Shown: piece after piece, positions 4,347-10,918 of the stretch
How the letters are laid out: each line of letters opens with the position of its first letter
How positions within the stretch are numbered: the first letter of the stretch is position 1
Assembly (NCBI GenBank): GCA_031278755.1
Contig: JAITJV010000242.1
Coordinates: 1 to 10,918 of the forward strand
Source: Treponema sp.
Lineage (GTDB): Bacteria; Spirochaetota; Spirochaetia; Treponematales; Breznakiellaceae
Direction: 5' to 3'
Length of the DNA: 10,918 nucleotides
Notes under the pieces: generated by a model
What the model was told of the DNA's origin: nothing
Database searches by the model: none
Seen by the model: the letters and a program-made list of their open reading frames with translations, nothing else
Position numbers and translations under genes: made by a program

Positions 4347-5576
4347 ATGAAGGTTTGGGTAAAATTATTAATAGGTTCTTTTTTGGGAATTATCGCAGGC
4401 TGCTTTCTTCCCGCTAATCAAAGCGTTACAGGCGCCCTTATCTGGCTTGAAAGCCTTGCCATAGGAATAGGACGTTACGCCGTATATCCCATTCTGATTT
4501 TTTCACTCACCATAGCCATTTACGAATTACGACAGGACGGCCGGTTCTGGTCCCTGGTGTTTCATACCTTTCTTATAATCGCCGGAAGCGCCGTTTTTGT
4601 AATCACTTCGGGGGTTCTTGTCACCCTGTGTTTTCCTCCCGCCCGTATTCCCATTTTTTTTGAAGAGCGGGTCGAAGCCGTTTCCCTTTCCATTGCGAAT
4701 AACATCACCGACCTTTTTCCGTCCAACATGTTCAGCGTGCTTGCCGGCGGCGGCGTGTATCTCTTTCCCGCCTGCGTATTCGCGTTCTTTCTGGGAATGG
4801 GGCTTTCTTATGACCGCAATTATACAAAACCCATCATAGGCCTCATTGATTCCCTGTCCCGTATTTTCTATCATATAGCGTCTTTCTTCTCCGAGATCCT
4901 CGGTCTTGTGATGATAGTCCTGGCCGCTTACTGGGCTTTCCGTTTCCGCGCCGTTCTTTCAACAAATATGTTCCGGGATCTTGTCGTCCTGCTGGGTGTA
5001 TTCAGTGTAATTCTCGGTTTCGGCATTCTTCCCCTGTTCCTGTACTTTTTAAAATCAAAGATCAATCCCTGGGCGGCGCTGTACGGATCCCTGGGGCCGG
5101 CCGTTGCGGCTTTTTTTTCGGGCGACATAAATTTCAGCCTGCCCGTCATTCAGCGGCACTTAAAAGAAAACCTGGGGATACGGCGAAGGTCCAACGCGGT
5201 TACCTTTACCCTTTTTACCACCTTCGGGCGGGCGGGCAGCGCCATGGTCGCCGCCGCGGCCTTTATCGTAATCACAAAATCCTATTCCAGCCTGGACATA
5301 GCGCCGGCGGATATACTCGTCATCACATTTCGGGCTTTTATAATTTCATTCTTTCTGGCCCGCCATCCCGGTGAAGGCGCGTACATTGCATTGGCGGTAC
5401 TCTGCATGGGTTACGGCAGCGTGCTTGAAACGGGCTATTTGTTCCTTAAATCGCTGGCCTTTTACCTGGTCGCGGTGGGAACCTTTCTCGACGTAATGAT
5501 CTGTTCTTTCGGCTCCTATGCGGCGGCCCGGCTGAGCGGATTCCAGGAAGACAAAAGCATACGGCACTTTATTTAG
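4347..5576 (+). CDS. Divergent SDF-family (dicarboxylate/amino acid:cation symporter) membrane protein
   Basis: 409-residue polytopic membrane protein resembling GltP/DctA transporters: an N-terminal MKVWVKLLIGSFLGIIAGCFLP helix, repeated hydrophobic segments through residue ~240, then FFSGDINFSLPVIQRHLKENLGI, which aligns with the family's HP1/TM7 approach (LPV....EENLG). The usual NMDGT motif of TM7 is replaced by FGRAGSAM (residues 293-300), with Arg295 where the family is acidic or neutral. In TM8, Asp382 may match GltPh Asp394, but the substrate-carboxylate arginine (GltPh Arg397) and Asn401 positions read Ile and Gly (FLDVMICSFGSYAAAR). It probably keeps the fold but carries a different substrate or uses a different ion. 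The ATG at 4347 has no Shine-Dalgarno; see the promoter at 4312-4340. Substrate unknown. The alignment was made by eye. Confidence 0.78.
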   Translation: MKVWVKLLIGSFLGIIAGCFLPANQSVTGALIWLESLAIGIGRYAVYPILIFSLTIAIYELRQDGRFWSLVFHTFLIIAGSAVFVITSGVLVTLCFPPARIPIFFEERVEAVSLSIANNITDLFPSNMFSVLAGGGVYLFPACVFAFFLGMGLSYDRNYTKPIIGLIDSLSRIFYHIASFFSEILGLVMIVLAAYWAFRFRAVLSTNMFRDLVVLLGVFSVILGFGILPLFLYFLKSKINPWAALYGSLGPAVAAFFSGDINFSLPVIQRHLKENLGIRRRSNAVTFTLFTTFGRAGSAMVAAAAFIVITKSYSSLDIAPADILVITFRAFIISFFLARHPGEGAYIALAVLCMGYGSVLETGYLFLKSLAFYLVAVGTFLDVMICSFGSYAAARLSGFQEDKSIRHFI

Positions 5577-5583
5577 GAAGTAT

Positions 5584-5602
5584 GCCGAACAAGTTCGGCT
5601 TT
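5584..5602 (+). terminator. Possible weak terminator after the transporter gene
   Basis: GCCGAAC (5584-5590) and GTTCGGC (5593-5599) form a perfect stem, realistically 6 bp around a 4-base CAAG loop, followed by only three T. It lies 7 bases after the transporter stop. The short T run makes termination uncertain; some read-through into the aldo/keto reductase gene is likely, since no good promoter is visible between 5577 and 5654. Confidence 0.35.
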
Positions 5603-5654
5603 GATCATAGGGGCGGCGGTTCCGCTGTCTTTTAGAGGAGTAATAGGAGCATAT

Positions 5655-6506
5655 ATGAAATCACTAACCGACTGTTACAAACTTTCAAACGGCGTGGAGA
5701 TCCCCTGCGTGGGATTTGGAACATGGCAGACTCCGGACGGAAAAGTCGCCATAGAATCCGTCAAGGCCGCCCTCGCGGCCGGTTACCGGCATTTGGACAC
5801 GGCCGCCATCTACGGCAACGAGGAAAGCGTAGGGGAAGCGGTCAGGCAGAGCGGCGTTCCGCGAAAGGAAATCTTCATAACCACCAAACTCTGGAACGAC
5901 GAACACGGCTACGAAAGCACCCTTAAAGCCTTCGGCGTCAGCATGAAAAAACTGGGGCTTGATTACCTCGATCTCTACCTTATACATTGGCCCAATCCAA
6001 TCAGGTTCCGCAAAAACTGGAAGGAAGCGAACGCCGGAACCTGGAAGGCTTTTGAAGAACTGTACAAGGCGAAAAAGATACGGGCCGTCGGCGTCAGCAA
6101 TTTCCACGGCCATCACATAGACGCGATTCTTGAAAATGCGTCGATCGCGCCCATGGTCAACCAGATCCGCCTGTGCCCCGGCGACACCCAGGACAAGGTT
6201 GTCGAATACTGCCGCGGCAAAAACATCCTCCTTGAGGCGTACAGCCCCCTCGGAGTCGGGCAGGTTTTCAACTCCCCCGAGGTCAAAAAGTACGCGGAAA
6301 AATACAACAGAAGCGTAGCCCAGCTTTGCATACGCTGGAGCCTTGAACGCGGCTACCTTCCCCTGCCCAAATCGGTAACGCCCGAACGTATCAGGGAAAA
6401 CACAAAAGTCTTTGACTTCGAAATTTCCGAAGCGGATGTAAAAGCCATTGGCGCCCTCAAGAGCATAGGAGGATCATCCCAGGATCCCGACACTGCGGAT
6501 TTTTAG
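5655..6506 (+). CDS. Aldo/keto reductase (AKR5-like, NADPH-dependent)
   Basis: 283-residue (alpha/beta)8-barrel oxidoreductase related to 2,5-diketo-D-gluconate reductases and the YvgN-type methylglyoxal/glyoxal reductases. It reduces aldehydes or ketones with NAD(P)H in the cytoplasm; the true substrate cannot be read from sequence. The catalytic tetrad is complete: Asp48 and Tyr53 (LDTAAIYGNE), Lys78 (TTKLW) and His111 (LIHWP). Further family marks are VGVSNF, NQIRLCPGDTQ, EAYSPLG and the cofactor-phosphate region LPLPKSVTPERIRENTKVFDF. The ATG at 5655 is preferred for its AGGAG at 5645-5649 (5-base spacing) and because the protein then starts like homologues; an in-frame TTG at 5601 would add 18 residues through the hairpin-containing spacer. 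tex follows after 14 bases, suggesting cotranscription. Confidence 0.92.
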   Translation: MKSLTDCYKLSNGVEIPCVGFGTWQTPDGKVAIESVKAALAAGYRHLDTAAIYGNEESVGEAVRQSGVPRKEIFITTKLWNDEHGYESTLKAFGVSMKKLGLDYLDLYLIHWPNPIRFRKNWKEANAGTWKAFEELYKAKKIRAVGVSNFHGHHIDAILENASIAPMVNQIRLCPGDTQDKVVEYCRGKNILLEAYSPLGVGQVFNSPEVKKYAEKYNRSVAQLCIRWSLERGYLPLPKSVTPERIRENTKVFDFEISEADVKAIGALKSIGGSSQDPDTADF

Positions 6507-6520
6507 CGCGGTCTTTCAAA

Positions 6521-8935
6521 ATGGAATTCACCAAAGAATTTATTGACGGCCTCGCGGTAAACGAGGCCGCCCTTATAAAAAAGATCGCAGGGCGTCTTGA
6601 AACAGACTCAGGACAGGTTTCGGCGGCCGCCGCCCTTCTTGCGGAAGGATGCACCGTTCCGTTTATCGCGCGCTACCGCAAGGAAAAAACGGGAAACCTC
6701 GACGAAGTCCAAATCCGCGGCATTGAGCACGGTTTAAACGCGGAAAAGAACCTGGAAAACCGGCGCCTGGAAATTATCCGGGGGATCTTCGATCAGGGAA
6801 AACTGACGGAAACCCTGTATGAAAACATCCTCAGGGCGGCTTCGTCCGCGGAGCTTGAAGACATTTACAGCCCCTATAAACGGAAAAAGAAAACCAGGGC
6901 TATGATTGCCGTTGAAATGGGGCTTGCCCCGCTCGCCGAAGCGATGAAGAAACTTGAGGCGGAACCCCTCAGGGCTTTTGCCGCGGAATTTGTCCGGGCC
7001 GCGCTTGAAACCGCGCCTGAAACACCCGGCGGCCCCGCCTCGGCCGACGACGCCCTTCAGGGCGCCATGGACATAATCGCCGAAGAGGTTTCCCAGGACG
7101 CCGGCAACAGATCGTCCGTCAAGGCGTTCTACCTTAAAGACGGACAGGTGATCATAAAGGGAAAAGGAAGCGAAGATGAAAAAAACGCTTCTACCTATAA
7201 AATGTACTGGGACTATAAAGAACCGCTTTCCGGCGTCAAACCCCACCGCATCCTTGCGGCAAACCGAGGAGAACGCGAAGGGGTTCTTGAGATAACCATC
7301 GACGTAAACGAAAACGCCGCGGCGCAGATGCTCCAGGGGCGGTACGAGCTTCACAACGATTACCACAGAACCGCCGTTGAAGACGGCCTCAAACGCCTCC
7401 TTTCCCCGGCCGTGATCCGCGAGATACGCGGGGACCAGGGCGACGCCGCGGATGATCACGGCATATCGGTGTTCAGCCGGAACATCAAAAACCTCCTCAT
7501 GCAGCAGCCCATAAAGGGCCGGCGCGTGCTGGGGATGGATCCCGGAATACGCACGGGAACCAAATGCGCCTCTCTTGACGACACGGGCAAGTACCTTGGA
7601 AATATTGTCATCTACAATAACAGGGTCGAAGAGTCAAAGCGCCTTATCCTGGAAGGCATACGCAAATACGATGTTCAGCTTATCGCCGTTGGAAACGGCA
7701 CGGGAAGCCGCGACGTACAGGAGATCATCACATCCCTCATCGCCGAGCACAACCTTGAGATCCTTTTCACCGTTGTTGACGAAGACGGCGCTTCGGTGTA
7801 TTCGGCAAGCGACATAGCGCGTGAAGAATTCCCCGATCTCGATCTTACGATACGCGGCGCCATTTCCATAGGACGCCGCCTGCAGGATCCCCTTGCGGAG
7901 CTTGTAAAGATCGATCCCAAATCCATAGGCGTCGGGCTTTACCAGCACGATGTAAACCAGAAGAAACTTTCCGAAACGCTGGACGAAGTTGTTTTCTCCG
8001 TGGTAAACAACGTCGGGGTGAATCTCAATACGGCAAGCGCGTCGCTTCTCAGATACGTGTCGGGGATATCGGGATCGCTCGCAAAGAAGATTGTAAAATA
8101 CAGGGACGAAAACGGACGCATCGCGGGCAGGGAGGAGCTTGTCTCCATTCCCGGCATGGGGCCAAAAAGCTACGAACAGTGCGCGGGCTTCCTCAAGATC
8201 CCCGAAAGCGCGGATCCTCTTGACAACACCTGGGTGCATCCCGAAAATTATCCCGCCGCGCGGGAAATACAAAAAAAAATGGAAGAAGGGACCGTTACCG
8301 CCACGGGAAACCTTTCACCGGAACTCGCCGCGCAATGGAAGGAAAAATTCTCCGTCGGGGACGCGACAATACGGGACATCATTGAGGAACTGGGAAAACC
8401 CGGACGCGATCCCCGCGACGCCTATCCCAAACCAATCATGCAGAAAGGTCTTGCCTCTTTTGAGGATCTTGCGGAAGGCATGATCGTCACGGGAAAGATC
8501 AAGAACGTTGTTGACTTCGGCGCTTTTGTCGATCTGGGCATCAAGGAAACCGCCCTTGTCCACGTTTCCCAGATGAGCGATCACTTTGTAAAAGATCCGC
8601 TTGAGGCGGTAAAGGCGGGGGACGTGCTTGAATTCCGCATCATCAGCCTGGACAGGGAAAGGCGGCGCATAAGCCTTTCGCGGAAGAAAGAACGCCCCGC
8701 GGAAAAACACGGCGCGGAAAACAATGGCGCGGCGGAACACGGCGGCGCAAAACACGGTCCCGCCGAACGCGGCCGGAACACCGGGCGCAGTCCGTCCGCG
8801 CACGGCCCGGCCGCATCCGGCGCCGATCGCAAACGGGAACAGGTCCGGCCGCAAAGGGAAAGTTTCCGCGATGACGACGGAACCATGTACAACCCTTTTG
8901 CGGAAGCGTTCAAAAAACGTGGAAACCATTCTTAG
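6521..8935 (+). CDS. tex: Tex-family RNA-binding protein with S1 domain
   Basis: 804-residue homologue of Tex/YhgF, a conserved cytoplasmic nucleic-acid-binding protein linked to transcription and RNA metabolism. Domains in order: helical Tex N-terminal region (about 20-200, with TVPFIARYRKEKTGNLDEVQ), YqgF/RNase-H-like domain starting near Arg334 (RRVLGMDPGIRTGTK), helix-hairpin-helix region (about 497-565, NLNTASASLLRYVSGIS and VSIPGMGPKSYEQCAGFL), then an S1 RNA-binding domain (about 653-725, GMIVTGKIKNVVDFGAFVDL to RRISLSRKK). A low-complexity hydrophilic tail follows (726-804). Common Tex proteins are about 720-780 residues, so the extra length is this tail plus a few N-terminal residues. 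The ATG at 6521 has only a weak ribosome binding site, 14 bases after the reductase stop, so coupling is likely. Conservation looks complete. Confidence 0.95.
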   Translation: MEFTKEFIDGLAVNEAALIKKIAGRLETDSGQVSAAAALLAEGCTVPFIARYRKEKTGNLDEVQIRGIEHGLNAEKNLENRRLEIIRGIFDQGKLTETLYENILRAASSAELEDIYSPYKRKKKTRAMIAVEMGLAPLAEAMKKLEAEPLRAFAAEFVRAALETAPETPGGPASADDALQGAMDIIAEEVSQDAGNRSSVKAFYLKDGQVIIKGKGSEDEKNASTYKMYWDYKEPLSGVKPHRILAANRGEREGVLEITIDVNENAAAQMLQGRYELHNDYHRTAVEDGLKRLLSPAVIREIRGDQGDAADDHGISVFSRNIKNLLMQQPIKGRRVLGMDPGIRTGTKCASLDDTGKYLGNIVIYNNRVEESKRLILEGIRKYDVQLIAVGNGTGSRDVQEIITSLIAEHNLEILFTVVDEDGASVYSASDIAREEFPDLDLTIRGAISIGRRLQDPLAELVKIDPKSIGVGLYQHDVNQKKLSETLDEVVFSVVNNVGVNLNTASASLLRYVSGISGSLAKKIVKYRDENGRIAGREELVSIPGMGPKSYEQCAGFLKIPESADPLDNTWVHPENYPAAREIQKKMEEGTVTATGNLSPELAAQWKEKFSVGDATIRDIIEELGKPGRDPRDAYPKPIMQKGLASFEDLAEGMIVTGKIKNVVDFGAFVDLGIKETALVHVSQMSDHFVKDPLEAVKAGDVLEFRIISLDRERRRISLSRKKERPAEKHGAENNGAAEHGGAKHGPAERGRNTGRSPSAHGPAASGADRKREQVRPQRESFRDDDGTMYNPFAEAFKKRGNHS
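8696..8932 (+). other. Low-complexity basic/His-Gly-Ala tail of Tex
   Basis: Residues 726-804 of Tex, after the S1 domain, are rich in Ala, Gly, His, Lys, Arg, Asn and Glu, with imperfectly repeated units such as EKHGAEN, AEHGGAKHG and AERGRN. The DNA shows repeated AACACGGCG-type words, suggesting growth by slippage. The tail ends in a less repetitive MYNPFAEAFKKR segment. It is probably disordered and may bind RNA or another partner; this is inferred from composition only. Confidence 0.6.
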
Positions 8936-8948
8936 GGAAGGGCTTGCC

Positions 8949-9638
8949 ATGATCGCGGCGTCCGATGCAGACGCCGCGGCGGCCTTTGAAGACGGAACGG
9001 ATCGAGCGGGGGAGCTGCTTCAAAAATACATCGAAGAAATTGAACGCTTCAACCCGGCTTACGGGCTTGTGGGAACGAATGACAGGCGCGGGCTTGTCAT
9101 TCGGCATATTCTTGATTCCCTTGCGCCCCTTGGAATTATCCGCCGGCTGCTCAACCGTGCGGGCGCGGGGCGCGCGGGAGCCGCCGCGGCTTCCACGGCG
9201 GAGGCCGCGCCCCGCATCGCGGACATAGGTTCAGGCGCGGGGCTTCCCGGCATCCCGCTCGCGATAAGCCTTCCCCGCTGTTCCTTCACCCTCATTGAAC
9301 GCATGGGAAAACGCGCGGGCTTTCTCCGCGGCGCCGTTTCGGCGTTAAAACTTTTCAACGTATCGGTGGAAGAAGCCGAAATGGAAAAATCCCCCCGGGG
9401 CCGCTTCGATCTTGTTGTAACAAGGGCCTTTCACCCCCTTGAAAAAAAGCTCCTCAAAAAGACGCTCAGGCTCTGCAGGGAAGGGGGCGCATTGGCGGCC
9501 TACAAGGGACGGAAGGAAAAAATTGAACGTGAAATTGAAGGCCTTGCACAAATGAATATACAGATGGATACTGTACCCTGTCCGGTTCCTTTTCTTGACG
9601 AGGAGCGGCATCTTCTTGTAATCAGGACGCTTTTATGA
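8949..9638 (+). CDS. rsmG: RsmG (GidB), 16S rRNA 7-methylguanosine methyltransferase
   Basis: 229-residue SAM-dependent methyltransferase; family knowledge: it methylates N7 of G527 (E. coli numbering) in 16S rRNA, and its loss gives low-level streptomycin resistance. Visible marks are FNPAYGLVGTND...RHILDSLAPL near the N-terminus, the SAM-binding IADIGSGAGLPGIPLAI, then LIERMGKRAGFLRGA and FDLVVTRAFHPLEKKL. An Ala/Gly/Arg-rich stretch (RAGAGRAGAAAASTAEAAP) lies between RHILDSL and motif I and is longer than in E. coli RsmG (207 aa), probably a low-complexity loop. The start is less certain: ATG 8949 has AGGGAAGGG (8934-8942) upstream and sits 13 bases after the tex stop; an in-frame GTG at 8919 would overlap tex and has a poorer site. 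The stop overlaps the next gene's ATG. Confidence 0.9.
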   Translation: MIAASDADAAAAFEDGTDRAGELLQKYIEEIERFNPAYGLVGTNDRRGLVIRHILDSLAPLGIIRRLLNRAGAGRAGAAAASTAEAAPRIADIGSGAGLPGIPLAISLPRCSFTLIERMGKRAGFLRGAVSALKLFNVSVEEAEMEKSPRGRFDLVVTRAFHPLEKKLLKKTLRLCREGGALAAYKGRKEKIEREIEGLAQMNIQMDTVPCPVPFLDEERHLLVIRTLL

Positions 9639-10918
9639 AATACTCCGGACTTGACGTATACGAAAAATCAATACGGAAAACGGACCACGCCGAAGTTTTC
9701 ATGGCAAAGAACGAAGACGGAGACTTCATAGCCGTTTCAGGAAAGAACCCGGGCTTTACGGGGAAAAAAACCGCCGGCGGAATTTTCAGGGCTCCCCTTA
9801 CCCATAAAAACGCCGCCGTCCTCCGCAGGGTCTTCCCTTTTACGTCCCCCGTAAAGGTGCTCGGAAAAGAAAGAACGTTCGGCTTTGGGGACAGGCTTGG
9901 AACGGCCTCTCCCGGGCACATACGGATCATCGAAAAATACGACTGCCTTCCCGTACTGGCCCAGCAGTCCATGCGGGAACTTGCCCTTACAGGACGCGGC
10001 TATAAAGATGTGCTGGACGCGGCAAGTTTCGCCGTATTCCGCGAGGGGTTTACAAAGGGCTTCGGCGCGGACGGGGATCACCTTAAAACGGCGCGGGATG
10101 TAAAACACGCCCTTTCCCTCGGCTTCACGATCATCACCCTTGACTGTTCCGACTATATAAAAAACGGCGTAACGGAAGATAATGCGCCGCCCCTTGCAAA
10201 GGCGTGCGCGGCAAAATACCTCGGGAAAGAATTCGATATAGGCGAAGGGATCGTCATACGGTTTACCGAAGGTGAATTGAAAAAAGCCGCCGCGGTGTAC
10301 GGGGGCGCCGTCGCATTTGCCGCGGGCATATACCGGCGTTTTTTCAGAAAGGGAAAAAGCGGCGCCGATCTTGAAATCTCAATTGACGAAACCGCCCTCC
10401 CCACAAGCCCCGGACAGCATTACTTTGCCGCAAGGGAACTTCTTGATTCAGGGCTTGTATTTGCAACGCTCGCCCCGAGGTTCTGCGGCGAATTTCAGAA
10501 AGGGGTGGACTACAGGGGGGACCTTGATCAGTTTGACAGGGAAATAAAAATCCACGCCGCCATCGCCCGCCATTTCGGATACAAGCTGTCCATTCATTCA
10601 GGTTCCGACAAATTCAGCGTATTCCCCGCAATCGGAAAAGCAACCCGCGGTATATTTCACGTCAAGACGGCGGGAACAAGCTGGCTTGAAGCAATGCGCA
10701 TGGTTTCAAGGCTGGACGCCGCCCTCTACCGCGAAATCCACCGGTACGCGCTTTCCGTTTTTAATGAGGCGAAAAAATATTATGTCATAAGCGCGGATCC
10801 TTCGGCGCTGAAAAATATAGACGGCGTCCCCGACGCGGAACTTCCCGCGCTTTTCGAAAACGACGCGGCCCGGCAGCTTATACACATCACCTACGGATTT
10901 ATTCTGCGGAAAAAAAAT
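9635..10918 (+). CDS. uxaE: Tagaturonate epimerase family protein (UxaE-like), 3' end cut by window
   Basis: 428 codons without a stop, running off the right edge. The protein resembles the UxaE family, described in Thermotoga as interconverting D-tagaturonate and D-fructuronate so that galacturonate can enter the glucuronate route. Recognised blocks: FGFGDRLGTASPGHI near residue 85, GADGDHLKT (144-152), TLDCSDYI, SIDETALPTSPGQHYFAARE, LAPRFCGEFQKGVDYRGDL, SIHSGSDKFSVFPAI (His321 to Lys326 central) and HVKTAGTSWLEAM. Full-length members are a little longer, so perhaps 40-60 residues are missing. The ATG at 9635 overlaps the rsmG TGA (ATGA, 9635-9638), and no separate promoter is visible, so expression is probably coupled to rsmG. 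No other hexuronate gene is in the window; they could follow downstream. Family assignment is from memory of motifs. Confidence 0.82.
   Translation, partial: MKYSGLDVYEKSIRKTDHAEVFMAKNEDGDFIAVSGKNPGFTGKKTAGGIFRAPLTHKNAAVLRRVFPFTSPVKVLGKERTFGFGDRLGTASPGHIRIIEKYDCLPVLAQQSMRELALTGRGYKDVLDAASFAVFREGFTKGFGADGDHLKTARDVKHALSLGFTIITLDCSDYIKNGVTEDNAPPLAKACAAKYLGKEFDIGEGIVIRFTEGELKKAAAVYGGAVAFAAGIYRRFFRKGKSGADLEISIDETALPTSPGQHYFAARELLDSGLVFATLAPRFCGEFQKGVDYRGDLDQFDREIKIHAAIARHFGYKLSIHSGSDKFSVFPAIGKATRGIFHVKTAGTSWLEAMRMVSRLDAALYREIHRYALSVFNEAKKYYVISADPSALKNIDGVPDAELPALFENDAARQLIHITYGFILRKKN

Noticed and set aside
5601..5654. TTG start at 5601 for the aldo/keto reductase
   Set aside because: The ATG at 5655 has AGGAG at proper spacing and gives the family's usual N-terminus.
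8724..8948. N-terminal extension of RsmG from an ATG at 8724
   Set aside because: This stretch overlaps the Tex tail out of frame; its peptide is low-complexity and unlike RsmG, and a start at 8949 (or 8919) gives the normal family length.
6734..8950. Long minus-strand ORFs opposite tex (e.g. 6734-7459, 7634-8272, 8315-8950)
   Set aside because: They are antisense shadows produced by the GC-rich codon bias of tex; no family features or initiation signals, while the + strand protein is fully conserved.

Overview
The window looks like a chromosomal core region of a moderately GC-rich spirochaete. Protein content, codon use and hairpin-rich intergenic DNA suggest a termite-gut Treponema relative (T. 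primitia / T. azotonutricia type). That assignment is an inference from general resemblance, not from a database search. All genes lie on the + strand. No rRNA, tRNA, CRISPR array, transposase or phage gene was seen.

Layout. (1) 1-494: the C-terminal 163 residues of GlmS (glucosamine-6-phosphate synthase). (2) 495-930: a 436-base gap holding a near-consensus sigma-70 promoter, a terminator-like hairpin inside a composite repeat, a chain of further inverted repeats, a possible small upstream ORF, and a hairpin that covers the ribosome binding site of the next gene. (3) 931-1890: corA, a Mg2+/divalent cation channel. (4) 1891-2160: a second gap carrying another copy of the composite repeat, with a perfect 13-bp terminator stem, a short GC-rich tandem repeat and competing hairpins. 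(5) 2161-3198 ltaE (threonine aldolase), overlapping by four bases 3195-4309, an M24 Xaa-Pro aminopeptidase with a one-base frameshift near 3360. (6) 4347-5576: a divergent SDF-family (dicarboxylate/cation symporter) membrane protein whose promoter places the transcription start at or next to the ATG. (7) 5655-6506 aldo/keto reductase, 6521-8935 tex, 8949-9638 rsmG and 9635-end uxaE (tagaturonate epimerase, cut by the window edge), tightly packed and probably one operon.

Functionally this is mostly housekeeping and small-molecule metabolism: amino-sugar synthesis, cation uptake, threonine/glycine metabolism, peptide trimming, carbonyl reduction, RNA handling, 16S rRNA methylation and hexuronate catabolism. 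No defence or secretion system was recognised. The least explained material is non-coding: two divergent copies of a ~180-bp hairpin/terminator repeat that flank corA, and the structured corA leader. Other points worth checking are the probable leaderless transporter mRNA, the loss of signature substrate- and ion-binding motifs in that transporter, the aminopeptidase frameshift, and the start/stop overlap joining an rRNA methyltransferase to a sugar-acid epimerase.
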